NCBI GenBank assembly: GCA_000442125.1
Contig: KE546971.1
Span: 1,242,583-1,306,582 of the forward strand
Direction: 5' to 3'
Length of the DNA stretch: 64,000 nucleotides
Source of the DNA: Opeltia flavorubescens
Taxonomy: Eukaryota > Ascomycota > Lecanoromycetes > Teloschistales > Teloschistaceae
In this document: piece after piece, positions 1 through 13,470 of the stretch
Position numbering within the stretch: the first letter of the stretch is position 1
How the letters are laid out: the number at the start of each line of letters is the position of its first letter
Notes under the pieces: generated by a model
What the model was told of the DNA's origin: nothing
The model's input: only the letters and a program-made list of their open reading frames with translations
The model's database searches: none
Program-made: the position numbers and the translations under genes

Positions 1-3000
1 TTTTAATTTTTTTTATAATATAACTATTAGTTTATAAATATTATTAAAATATTATATAAAATATAAAAACTATAAATAATAGGAAATTTAATTATTTTTT
101 TTTAATATAAAAAGTTTATATTAATATAAAATTATTTAATAAATAATTTATAAATTTTAAATTAATAAAATTATATAATAAAATATAAAAAACGTTTTTT
201 TAAATAATAATAAAACTATATATTAAAAAAATAATAATTTAAAATTTATAAAATTTTTATTAAATATAAATACTATTTATATTAAATATAATTCTATTTT
301 TTATAAATTTTATATTTATTAAATTTTTGATTTTATAATTATATTTTTTTTAATTAAATTTAATCTTTTAAATTTTATTAATAAATAATAAATTTATATA
401 ATATATTTTTATTTTTTATTAACTAGTATATAATTATATTAAAATTTATAAAAATTAATTTTATAAATTATAAATAAATAGATTTTATATATAATTATAA
501 AATTTAAATATTTATAAATTATAAATTTTTTATTTATAATATTAATTTAATATTATTTTATAAAATTTAAAAAATTAAATTTATAAATAAATATATTAAA
601 ATTTTATTTTTTTATTTATTATAATATAATTTTAAATAATATAAAACTTTTTTAAAATTTTTTTAAAAAATAAAATTTATAAATTTTAATTTTTAATTAT
701 ATTAAATTATTTTTAAATATTAAATTTATAAATAAATAATATTTTTATTATATAATTTTTTTTAAAATATTATTTTATTTATTATATAATAATAAAATAA
801 TTTAAATTTTTTTTAATAATATTAAATTATTTTTTATTATATAAAATTATTTAAAATTTAATTTTTAATTTTAATTTATTTTTAAAAAATATATAATAAT
901 AAATATAAAATAAATTAAAATTTTTTTTAAAATTATATTTTTTAATAAACTATAAATATAATAAAAAAATAAATAATTATTTTTTTATTTAATTATTATT
1001 TATTAAATATTTTTTTTTATAATATTTTTCTAGCGAATATTTATTAAAATATTTAAATAATTATATTTTTTTTTAAATTTTTATTTTTTATTAAATTATA
1101 AATTTTTTATAGTTTTTTTTTTATTTTAAATTTATAATTATAGTTTTTTTTATAAATATAATTTTTAATTATTATTAAAATATATTTATTAAATTATAAT
1201 ACTAAAACTATAAATTTTTTTTATTTTTTTAAAATTTTTATTTAATTTTATAAATTTTAATTAATTTAATAAATAAATAAATTTAAAATTAATTTTTTTT
1301 AATTTTTTAAATAATTTTTATTATAATTTTTTTATTAAAAAAAATTATAAAAAAAAACTATAATTTAAAAATATATAAAAAATAGATTTTTAAAATATTT
1401 TAATTATAATTTTATAATTTATAATTTTAATAATTTTTTTAAATAAATATTTAAACTTTTAAATTTTTTAAATTAAATATTAATATAATATTTTTTAATT
1501 AATAAAAATTAAATTTAATATATATAATATATTAAATATTTTATAATAAATTTCGCGTATTTTTATTATATATTTATAAAAAAAATTATTAAATATAATT
1601 ATTATTTTTTTATTAATTATTAATATTAATAAAATATTTATTTTTTTAAAAAATAATATATATTTAAGAATTTTTATTAATATTTTTATTTAAAAATAAA
1701 TTTTAAAATTATTTTTATTTTTTAATAATAATATTTTTAAAAATATAAAATAAAATAAATATAAAATATAAATTTATTAATATTATAATTTTAATAATAA
1801 TAAATATAATTAAATTTTTTATTTTTATAATAAAAAAAGTTTTTATTTTATAATAAAATATAATAAATAATATTTAATAAATTATTAAAAAAATATATTT
1901 TAATAATTATTTTTTTAATTATTTATTTAAAATTTTTATTAATAATTTATTTTTAAATATAATAATTAATAATTTTATTTAAAAATATAAATATATTATA
2001 AATTAATTTATAAAAAAAATAATTATTTAAATTAGTATAATAATATAAATTTTTTAATTTATATATAAATTTATAATAATAATTTTTTAAATAATTAATA
2101 AATTTTTTATAAATTATTACTTATTTTTTATTTTTAAATATATTTTTTATTTTACTTTTTATTTTTTTTAATATATTTATTTTTAATTTTATTTATTTAA
2201 AATTTTTAATAAGTTTTTTTATATTATTTAAATTATTAATTAATTTTTAAAAATTTTTAAAAAATATTATATTAATTTAATAAATTAAATATTAAAATTT
2301 ATTTTTAATTATATATTTATTAAATATTTATTTTATTTTTTATTTTTTTTTATATTTTTTTAAAATAGATTAAAATTTAAAATTTTTATTATAAAAATAT
2401 TATAATTTAAATAAATTAATATAGAATATAAAATAAATTTTTTTATATTATTTAAATAGTTTTAAAAAATAAATTTATTTATTAATTTTTTTTAAAATTT
2501 TAAAAAGCTTTAATTATTTATAATTTAATTTTTTTTTAAATTTTAAAATATAAATATTAATATTTTATAATAATATTTTATTATTTTTTTAAAAGTTTAT
2601 AATTTTATAATAAATATTATAATATTTTATTTATTATTTAAAAATTTTTTTATAAAATTTAATTAAATATTTTTTTAAATTTTTTAATTAATTTATTTTT
2701 TTAAATTTTAAAATTTTTTTTTTTTAAAAATTATATTTTTAAATATAATTTTTAAAATAATAATAAATTTTTTAAATAATTTATTTAACGGTTTTTAAAT
2801 ATTTATATATATATTATTATTATAATTAAATTTTATTAAAAATAATAATTTTAATTAATTATTATATTTATAATTTTAATAAATTTATAAATAATATTTT
2901 AAAATATATTTTTAATATTTTATTCAATTATTAATTTAAAAGTAAAGTATAATATTAATTTTCTTTTTAATATTTAAATAATAATAAAAAATATTTTAAA

Positions 3001-5900
3001 ATTTATTTATAAAAAACGATTTTTTATTATTAATAATTTTTTATATAATTTTAAAATATTTAATAAATTTATATTATAATAATTCTATAAATTTTTTTAT
3101 ATTAATATTTTTAATTATAAAAATAAAAATTATATATATAATTAATTTATTTATTAATATAAAAACTAAATTATAAATTTTTTTTATATAAAAATTATTT
3201 ATAAATAGTAAATTAGTATTAAAATCTATTATTATTATATAAATTAATTTTATATTTTTTAATAAAATTAATTTTAATTAATTATAAAACTTATAATAAT
3301 AAATTTATATTTTTTAATAATTAAAATATTTTTTATAATAATTTTTTATTTTTTTAATTATATTTAATTAATAATATTTTTTATAAATCAAATTTTTTAT
3401 TTTTTTTTTATAAAATAATCTATTTTAAAATTATTATATTTATATAAAAATTTTTTTTTTATTAAATTATTAAATATATTAATTATTAAATTTTAAAAAA
3501 ATAGTTTATTTTTTTTAATTTTTTATTTTAAAAATTTTTTTTAATTAATAGTAAAATTTTAATATTATTTTTTTTTATAATAAAAATATTTTTTTATTAG
3601 AATTTAAAAATTTATTTTATTATAAATAATTATATATTTAAAAAAAAATTTTTTAATTTTTTAATTTATTAAATTAAAAGCTAGAAATTTATAAAATCTA
3701 GAAATTTATAAATTTTTTTAAATTTTTTTTTATTTTTATAAATAACGAAGATATTTATAATAATTATATTATTTAATTATACTATTAAAATTATTATAAA
3801 TTTAATTATTATTATTATTTTATTTTTTTTTTATAATTTATATTAATAGTTTTTATTATAAAATTTATTTTATAAAATAAATAAAAAACTATTATTATAA
3901 TTTTTATTATTATTAAATTTTATAATATTAAATTTTTTTTATTATATATTAACTAGATTTAATAAACTTTTTTAATATTTTATATAAAAATTAAATATAA
4001 CTAGTTTTTTTATTTATTATTTTTATTTTATAATAAATTTTTTTATAATTATAAAATATTTAAAAATATTATAATTTATAATTATATAAATTATTTTTTT
4101 AGTTTTTTATAAATAATATTATTAATTTTTAAAATTTAATATTATAATATAAAATTTTTTATTAAATATATTTTAATAAAATTTTATATTTTAAAATTTA
4201 TAATTAAAAAATACTATTAAATATTAATATAAACTTTTTTTTAATTTTTAATTAAAAGTTTTTTTTATTTTATATTTTAATATATTTATTTTTATATAAA
4301 TTTTAATATTTATATTATAATATTATAAAATAAAAGTTAAAATAAAAAGTTTTTTTAATTTTTTAAAAATTTTTTATACTTTTTTAAATTAAATAAATTT
4401 AAATTTAATTTATTTTTTTTTATATTTTATATTAATTTAAATAAAAGAATAATAATTTATAAAAAATATTTTATAAATTATTTATAAAATTCTAAAAATT
4501 TTAAAAATATTAGAATATTTTTTATATTTTTAATATTAATTATTTATTTATAATTTTAATTTTTAAAAATTTTATATTAATTTTTTATTAATCTATTATA
4601 AAGTTTAAAAATATAATTTTAATATAATTAGAATTATATTTTAATAATTTTATATATAAATAATATTTTAATAAAACTTTAATAATTATATAAATATATT
4701 TTTAATATTTTATTTTATTTATAAAATATATTTAAATAAAATTATATTATTTTATTAATATATAATTAGAATAGAATAAAAAGATTTATAAAGTTAAATA
4801 ATATAATTTATAATTTAAATTATTAATAATAAATTTAAAAAATTATTTTTAATTTATTATTTTATTTAATTTAAAAATAATAAAAAATATTATAAATATT
4901 AATTTTAAAAAATTATTTTATATATATTAACCTATTTAAAGGTTTTAATAATAAAAATTAAAAATATTTATTTTTAATAATAATTTTATTAAAATTTTTA
5001 TAATTTATATATAATTATAAATTATTATTTATTTTTTTAATAAATAATACTAGTATTTTAATTAAATTATTTAAAAATTTTTTCTAGTTTTTAATTTATA
5101 TATTAATAAAATAATTTCTAATTATTATTAATTTATTTAATTATTTATTATAAATTAAATCTATATTTAATTATTTATTTAATTTTAAATTTTTTAAATA
5201 TTTTATTAAATTATATATATTTAAACTATTAATAAATTTTTTTAAAAAAAATTTTATTAAATTTTATAAAATTAATAGCATTTTAGAATTTTTAATTTAT
5301 ATTATATTATATTTTATTATATTTAAAATAGCTATTTCTATTTTTAAATTAAATATAAATTAATAAAAATATATTATTTATATACTACTCTTTTTATTAA
5401 TTATTAATATTATTAATTTAATAAATTTCTTTATAATATAAATACCGATTTAATTTAATACCGTTTTATAAATAATAAAAATATTTTTATAAATCTATTT
5501 TTAGTTTTATTAATAAATATTAAAATTTATTTTTATTAATTAAAAATTACTTAAAATTATATTATATTTATATATATTTATTATATAATAATTATTTTTT
5601 TAATATTTTTTTATTCTATAATTATTTATAATATTTATATCTAATAAATTAAAATTATAAAATAAAATTTAATAGTTATTTACCGCTTTAATTTATTTTA
5701 AAATTATTTAATTTTTAAATAAAAAAATTTTTTTAATAAATATTTATAAAATAAAATTTTTTTTTATATTAAAATTAATTAAATAATAAACTTTTTAAAA
5801 TTTTATAAAGATATTAATATATAAAAAAATTATTATAATAAATATTTATTATTTAATTATAGGTAATTTTAATATAATAATAATATATATTAAAATATTT
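1..5900. other. Hyper-AT tract, no gene
   Basis: Sampled 60-base lines near the left edge hold only about 0-4 G or C, so A+T is roughly 95% or more by eye, clearly above the rest of the window. There is no ORF of note, no RNA gene, and no tandem periodicity that I can see. The few remaining C/G sit mostly in CTAG, ACT/AGT or isolated CG. The simplest reading is repeated or saturating RIP that removed even non-CpA cytosines; a heterochromatic core such as a centromere is an alternative. The right edge is gradual: G+C rises between about 5.4 and 7 kb. The low complexity hides any parent element. Confidence 0.75.
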
Positions 5901-7329
5901 TTTTTTTTTTATATTTTTTTTCTTTTATTATATTTTTCCTATTTTTTTATAAATTTAAAATATATAGTATTATTTATTTTTTATTTTTTTATTTTATAAA
6001 TTTAATATTTTCTTTTAAATATTATTTTTTTAGATTTTTTCAGATATTTAATTAAATTTTAATTATTATTTTTACCGCGATTTAAATATTTTTTTTTTTA
6101 TAAATTTTTCCCCCGATTATTTTATTTAAAAGATTAGATATTTTTAATAAATATTTTATATTTTAATTAAAATATAGTATTTATTTTTTATAAATATTAT
6201 TTTAATATAATATATTATATTAAAAAAATTTAATAGGTTTTTAATTTTTTATAATTTTATAGTATTTTATTACTAATTTATTTATCTATTTTAATTTTCA
6301 AATAAAAAATTTTTATAAATTTATTTATTAAATAATTTAAATTATTAAATTATTATTATAAATATTTATAAAATATAGATATTTATTATAATTCTAATTA
6401 TTTTATAAATTCTAGCTAGGTTTTTATTTATATATTCTAAATCGTCGAGTTATTAAATATATTTTTATAATATTTAATAAAATTATTTTAAATAAATAAT
6501 TTATTTTTAGCGCTTAATATTTTAATATAATTATATTATTAAATTTTAAATTTATTATTAAATCTAAAAACTATTTAATAATTTCTTTTTTAATTAAAAA
6601 ATCTTTTTATAAAATATAAATATATTTATTATAATCGGTAAATTATTATATTAAATTTTTATATTTAATATATAATTATTTATTAAATCTTTTAAACCTA
6701 TTAACTTTCTTTTTAATATTTAAAAGAAACCGGTAATATTTATTATTATATTATTTTTAATAGTTTATACTAATTTTTAATTTAATAATTTATAAGCGAG
6801 TTTTTAATAATTTATTTTTTAACTCTAGTTTTTTCCTTTAATAATATTAATTTATTAGAAGTTCTATTTATTTAATTATTTATTATTTTAGTATTTTCCC
6901 TATTAAATAAAAATTTATTCGCCGGGTTATTTTTATTATTTCTACCCGAACTTTTAAGCGGTTCTTACTTATTATCGCTAAATTTTATAATTTAGTCCTT
7001 TTATAAAGCTTTTAATTATTTTAAAATCTATATATAAGGTTTTTTTTCTCGAATTCCTTTCGCTATTTTTACTAGGTAATTCCGTATAATTAAAGAGTAA
7101 TTAAAATTATAAGGTTATTAAATAAGTAGCTTATATATTTTAGGTTAATAGAGCTATATAATAGAATATAAAAAACGTTTATCTAGATAATAATATAATT
7201 AATTATTGAAGAATTAGTAATCTAGAGCCTATAGGGTTTTTACTAAGTATAGACGCTATCCGTATTAGATATAGCTCTATCTCCTACGAATTTTATACCC
7301 GCTGGACCTTAGACCTTATACTAGTATTA
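5900..7329. other. Transition zone, unidentified RIP-degraded sequence
   Basis: G+C climbs from a few percent to roughly 25-30% in the best lines (about 6890-7010 and 7200-7320). CpA and TpG stay depleted, so this is also mutated repeat DNA. No protein family is recognisable and no promoter or RNA gene is visible. The stretch at 7230-7320 is the most complex sequence in the first 8 kb and ends in an ACTAGT at 7320-7325, just before the left boundary of element X copy A. It may be the edge of another, older element. Confidence 0.5.
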
Positions 7330-10300
7330 TTAATAATCGAAAGTATTTTAATTAATTAATAATTTTATTTTTAATGATTATTTTAACTTTTAGATTTTTA
7401 TATAAATTTTTCTATATTTTTTACTAGTTTATTAAATTTAGTATTAGTATTAATAATTTTTTCTTTTATATATTTATTAAATTATCGAATTTTTTTATAT
7501 AATTTATTAGCCTATTAAATCTAGTATTAATATTATTAATTCATTTCTTTTTTAATATCTTTAATTAATTTTTGGATTTTTTTATATAATCTCCTAGCCT
7601 ATTAAATCTAATAGTATTATTTTATTTAATTCTTTCTTCTATATTTAATACGCTTATTCTACTAATTTTTTTTATTTTATACAAAACTCTATTTTTTTTA
7701 TATTCGATAATTAGATCTAATTTTTATTTATATCTGGAATTATTTTTTTATTTTATTTTCGAACGTTAAATTATAATAGTATTATATTTTTTAAATTTAT
7801 TAATTAATTAATAAATTTATTTTATTACTTTATATCGCTTTATTATTTTATTAGTACAGTTTTAAACTTTTTAATTATAGATTATTAAAAAATACCTTTT
7901 AGACGAATAGTAAAATTTTTTTTATTATTAATTTTATTATAAAATATATTATAGTTTCTAAATATATTCTATTCCATTTAAAATACTATAAATAATAAAG
8001 TTTTTAATTTATTATAAATTTTTTCTTTAATTTACCTAATTTTTTAATAAATCCTGATTTTCTTTAATATTAATATCTATTTATTATTATTATTATTTTT
8101 ATTATTTTAGCTTTTATATATTTAAATACTCGCTACTTTAATTATATTAAGTTTTAGATTATTTATACTTTTTCTAGATTTTTATTACTATAAAGGCTAT
8201 AGTTTTAGAATATTTTATATATATATTATAGCCTTTTTAAATATTCTTTTATTTTTTAGTAATAACTTCTTTTTAATTTTATTAAAATAGTCGCTCTTTT
8301 TAATATATAGCTCGCGAATATATAAAAACCGTTTGTATTATAGACTATAAGTTAAAATATAATACTAATCTGGTTAAATTTAAATCTAGTAAAATTTAGA
8401 ATAATAATTCTAATAAACTTTAGTTTATTAATATATTAAATCGTAATTTTAATAGTTTAAAATCTATTAAAATTTAGAATAGTACTTTTAAAAGTCCGAA
8501 ATCTATTTTAATCTAGTATTATATATTTATTATTGAATATAAAAATATATTCATTTTAATATTTAGTTAATTTAAAGAATTTAAATTTAAAAAATATATA
8601 TATCTTTATTAAACGAAGTTTACTATTTTTTTATTTAATTATATTTAGCTAAATAAAGCTCGTTTGAAAATTTTAAATTATAATTCAACTAAAAATAGTA
8701 AAAAAATATATAATAATATTCTCTATAAATAGGTCTTTATTTTTAATTCTACCGTTTTTTTATAATTTATAATTTTTTATTAATACAATAAATAGCTTTC
8801 AAATAATAATAAAACTACTAATAAAAAAATCTTTTATAAAATATAAATTCTATTAAAAGAAATAAAAAGGGTTAAAGTAATTTATATATAAAAAAATCTT
8901 TAATTTATTTAATTCCGTTATAATTCTGATAAAGTTTATATATAAAGTATTTCTATTAACGATCTATCTAGCTGAATACCTAATTATAGATTTTACTATA
9001 AAATATATATAAAATTTAAATAGATATTTGAACCTATTAAAGCTTATTTTATTATTAAAAAATCGATCGACTATTAAAATATTAAATCTAAACTAGCTAT
9101 TATAAATATATTTTTAATATTTAAATATTTAAACGCTTTTATATATATAATTTATAGTTTTAGGTACCGGTTTAAATAAAATAATTTATATCTATTTTAT
9201 AAAGTATACTTTAATTATATACTATAGTTTTAATATTAAATTAATTATAACTAGTATTTATAGAAACTGGACTAGCGATCCTATTTAATTATAAAACCTT
9301 ATTATAAAATTTTTAAGAATTTTATTAAATAAAATCTAGTCTTTAGTCTATATATTATATAAAATAATAAAAAAGGATAAAAAAAAATCGAATAATTATA
9401 AAAGCTTAAATATAATTTATAAGTATTATCGTTTATATAAAGCAGCGATAAATTATATATTAGTCTTCTGCGTTTTTATTAGAACTTTATCTGTCGTTTT
9501 ATATTTAATAAATGAATTATTATTAAATATAGAAATAAGGATTAGCTTATAATAATATTTTAATAATTTTACTATTTATCCTTAATATAAAACGTTATTA
9601 TAATTATTAAATAATTATATAAAGCTAAAAAGGGCTTTATAATTAAAGACTACGTTTATAAATTCAATTTTTATAATAAGTAATTTAATAATAATAAAAA
9701 GACGATTAGTAATTATTATACTTTTAGTTTATTTAATATTATAAATATTAATATTAAATTTTCCGATATTAATAAAAACTATTATTTAATAACTTTAAAA
9801 AAGTAGAACCTGGTATATATAAGTAAAAGGTAGTTTATATTTTTTAATCGATTTATAAAGTTTTACTTTAGCTAGAACCTACAATTATAATATAGAATAA
9901 ATATTTTTTATACTTTAAAAATAGCCGAGATTACGCGTTTTTTAAAAGAATAATATATTAATTTAAATATAAAGTAACTTTATATTATAAAATATCTTAT
10001 TAATTATCTTAATAGCTTTAGAATTGTTTAAAGTATATTTAAATATAAAAAATTATATATTAATTAAGCGGTTTATCTATTATTTATTAGTTAAAATTAT
10101 AAAATTTTAGTTAATAGCCGTTTAAATAATATAATAAATTGTTTTTTCGAATAATTTAAAATTAAATTATGAGAATTAATAAAATTTAGCTTCGAGTATT
10201 TCTAAAATAAGAAAGTTATATATTTAAGTATAGTAATTATATAATACTATACGGTTTAGAATAATATTTAAAGATATACTATTAATAAAATTAATTTTAT

Positions 10301-12383
10301 AAAATAGCGTTAAAATAAATTATATAATTCTATCGCGAAGATCGAATTATTATTATATTTATTAATAAAATAATAAAAAGTAATTAAAGCGTTTAATATT
10401 AAAAATAAATATTTTTAAAACTTTAATAATAGCCTTTATATATATTTTTTTAAAAAAGCTAGTTTATTAAATTAAAAGCTGTTTAAAAGCTATTTTTTAA
10501 AGTTTTAAAATACTATCAACGAATTTATTTGATAACCTTATAAATATCTAGTAACTTATTTTATAAATCTAACTATAAAAACCTTTATAAAAGATGTATT
10601 TAAAAAATTAAATATAACTTTTACTCTATTAGAAAATAGTTATTATTTAAATCTTTAAACCTAGTTTAAATATAGAAATAGAAATGATTATATTAATAGT
10701 AATAATAATATAAAAAAATTCTCGAGCTATAATAAATTTGATAAAATAATACCTCGATTTAATCTATTAAAAAAACTAATATATAAATAAAAATATACGC
10801 GTTATAAAACCTTTTATATAATCGAAGGCTTAAAATAATTACCTAATATATATTAATATATATTCGCCCAGTTCGCTACTTTATTCCGTTGCTAGAAAAA
10901 TTCGAAAATTCCGCTTGATTATTAAAATATATAATTATTTAATATTTTCTTTTATAAGCTTAAAAAAAAGATATTTTAATATAAAATAAATATAGTAATT
11001 TATATAATTTTTACTAAATCGCGAATAATAACTTTTTACTTTTCTACTAATTATATAATTTTATAAAAAACAAATAGTATAAATTATAAAGAAAATTTAA
11101 TAATTCTCGCTTAATTTAACTGGTTTAATAAAAAAAATATAATTAAATATTTAAATATTAATATCCGATAGATAAATTCTAAATATAATAGTGGCGATAA
11201 ATTTATTAAATTTATAAAATAGAATTTTTTTAATTATAATATATTTTTAAAATAAAAATATATATATTTAAATATATAGCGTTATATTATATAAGATATT
11301 ATAAAAATATTTATTTCATTTTATGGTTATAATCTATATTCCGATATAAGTATTTTAATATACCTAAATATCGTTATTATAATAATCGTAATTTATAAAT
11401 TCACTAGAGAAGTTATTAATAAATTTTTTATTTTTATAAACTATACCGATACTAAAAATTAAAAAATAAATTTAACCTATTCTAGATAAAATCTAGACGA
11501 GTTTACCGCTGTAATATATTTAATAAAATATTTTATAAAGTATAACTATAAAATAGAAGAGATTATAATTCTTTCCTTTTATTATAAATACCTGAGTTTT
11601 TTATAGCGCTAAATCTAAAGCGATAATCGCTTAAAACTTATTAATATAAATACTATAGATAAATATCTAAATATAAAAATAAGCCTTTTTTTTATTACTA
11701 TAGCTATTATTAAATATCTCGGTTTTATAAAGGCTAATTGAATATTAACTGCTTTAAATTAAATAAAAAATAGTCCCGTTTATATATATAACTATACTTT
11801 GTACTAACGATAAAAGTATTATAAATAAAAAAAAATTAAATAGTTTAATAAATCGCTTTAAAATAAAATCCGCTTTTATTTAAATAAATTACTTAGAATA
11901 ACCCTTTAAAAGTAATACCTATAATTTTTAATTTTTTATTTATAAATAAATATATTAGTAAACTAGTAGATAATAAATAATATAAATAAAGATAATAATA
12001 AAGATAATATATTAATTATAAACGAAAAAAAGGTAATATTATATAGTAATCTTATAGGTATATAAGAATAGAATAGTTTAATAGATAAATAATTTAATAA
12101 ATAAATTATATTAATTATAATTTTTTTTTCTATTATCGAAATTTATATATTAATTACTATAATTTTATCGATTAGACCGAGTATAATCTGTAAATAAATA
12201 GGACGCTAATATTAAAAGCGATAACGGTTAAAATATACTTTTTTTTTAATAGTATAATTTATATATCGAGTCCGTTTTAACCAATAATTAATGTTTATAT
12301 TATAAGTAACTTTAGATTTAATAATAAGGTAGCTAGTTTTATTATTAAATAAGTAGCCGCGACTATATATAAAACGGGTTAAA
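7330..12383 (+). mobile_element. Unrecognised repeat element X, copy A
   Basis: This ~5.05-kb block matches the reverse complement of 33731-39046 over its whole length. Positions x in copy A correspond to about 46150 minus x in copy B; matched points include 8100, 8650, 9000, 9260, 9840, 10900, 11100, 12150 and 12300. Homology starts near TTAATAATCGA and stops near AAAACGGGTTAAA. The strand given is arbitrary: 8.3-12.2 kb looks purine-biased on plus and 7.4-8.3 kb pyrimidine-biased, which suggests two oppositely oriented decayed reading frames. No open frame survives. I recognise no domain, no convincing terminal inverted repeat and no LTR. An ACTAGT hexamer occurs just outside both ends (7320-7325 and 12386-12391), but copy B lacks a matching pair, so it may be chance. 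Confidence 0.7.
7423..7660. repeat. ~86-bp tandem repeat inside element X copy A
   Basis: About three imperfect units begin at roughly 7423, 7509 and 7595, each opening with a version of TAGCCTATTAAATCTAGTA and carrying a later TTTTTTTATATAAT. The spacing is about 86 bases. Copy B carries the equivalent array at about 38520-38760, with spacing of 84-85, so the array belongs to the element and predates the RIP damage. Confidence 0.6.
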
Positions 12384-13074
12384 TAACTAGTGCTATTATT
12401 AATTATACAGCCGCTATATTATAAAGTAGGTATAGGGTAATAAAATTATATTAAAGGTAAAGGACTATCTACCTATAAAATCTATTACCAAATAAATATA
12501 GGCGCTAAAAGGCGTTAAATTTAACTAGGTAAATTTATTTCAAAGGCCTTCTTCGGGCTATAGTAGCTATTTAGCTTTACCTACCCTATTAGCTTTTTAC
12601 CTCTATAGTATAGCCGTAATAGATACTAGTACTAAATAAAGCTATTAGTCTTTAATAATAGGCTTTTCTTTACTAATAAACGGCTTTTTAATTTATTCTT
12701 ATTATTTAATATTAATATTAGTATTATTAACGGCTTTATTATAACTTAAGACTGATTTTAGATTAAAATAGCGTTTATATTCTTAAATTAATATTTTATT
12801 ATTATTTAAATAGTATTTAAATATTTAATAATTATATTTAAATCTATAACTAACCTAATAAATAAAATATTAAATAGAAAAACCTTTATTTTTATAGATA
12901 CGGTATTTATAAAGGATTTATTTAATTTTAAACTTTTTATTATTATTAATAATAAATAAATATATAGATATATAATAGCGCTAGTTAAAACTACTACTAG
13001 AATTAATAATAAACTCTAAATAGACTAGTAATATTATATTATAAGTTTTTATAATAGATAATAGTTTTAAATAA
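12384..13074. other. Spacer of higher G+C, unidentified
   Basis: No gene is recognisable. The part from about 12400 to 12660 is less AT-rich than its surroundings and has many AGCTATT, TTACC and GGCTTT-like motifs, but CpA/TpG are still scarce. It lies between the right end of element X copy A and the first Helitron-like copy, and copy B of X has no counterpart to it. Confidence 0.45.
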
Positions 13075-13470
13075 TTATATATATATTGGAAAACGTCCCT
13101 TATCGGCTTCCCGACCCGAAATAAGTATAAACCTTATCGGTTAGTATCGAACGTTTATAGTTATAAATCCAGTTAGTACCCTTAACTACTAAAATAACTA
13201 GTTTTTTTATAGTTAAATAACTTCGTTAGTTTTATATATAGTAGTATATATAATAGCTTATTTTAAAGCGTTAAACGAGTATATTTTAATATTATAAAAA
13301 TTTTAAAAATCGGATTAAAATTAGTTGCGCTATAACGCGTAGAAGTTCTAGCTATACTATACTAACTAGTAGCCCTACTAGTTCCCAGCTTTACCAGTTG
13401 CCAGCCCTACCAGCTGCCAGCTGCCAGCTGCCAGCAGTAAAATCCTATTGGGACGGTGGCCCAGTACTAG
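13075..13470 (+). mobile_element. Helitron-like non-autonomous element, copy 1
   Basis: This 396-bp unit is repeated without length change at 16180-16575. The shared sequence begins just after an A (13074), runs TTATATATATATTGGAAAACG, and ends in CTAG followed by T. Just inside the end lies a hairpin: ATTGGG pairs with CCCAAT in copy 2, and imperfectly here, about one base before the terminal ACTAG. A 3' hairpin, a CTRR terminus and insertion between A and T with no target duplication are Helitron hallmarks. The canonical 5' TC reads TT here, which RIP could explain. No Rep/helicase is encoded. The alternative is that the two copies are LTRs of one 3.5-kb element (termini can be read TGG...CCA), but no matching flanking duplication is seen. 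Confidence 0.5.
13411..13437 (+). repeat. CTGCCAG short tandem repeat, RIP-spared
   Basis: About three and a half units of the heptamer CTGCCAG lie inside the 3' part of Helitron-like copy 1, with a matching run at about 16515-16541 in copy 2. The surrounding 85 bases are rich in CpA and TpG, the very dinucleotides lost elsewhere in the window. Confidence 0.8.

Noticed and set aside
1-5900. Mitochondrial DNA or a plasmid
   Set aside because: Composition changes gradually into nuclear RIP-type sequence, and no mitochondrial gene, intron or tRNA is visible.
7320-12391. ACTAGT as target duplication of element X copy A
   Set aside because: The hexamer is palindromic and common here, lies a few bases outside the homology limits, and copy B has no equivalent pair.
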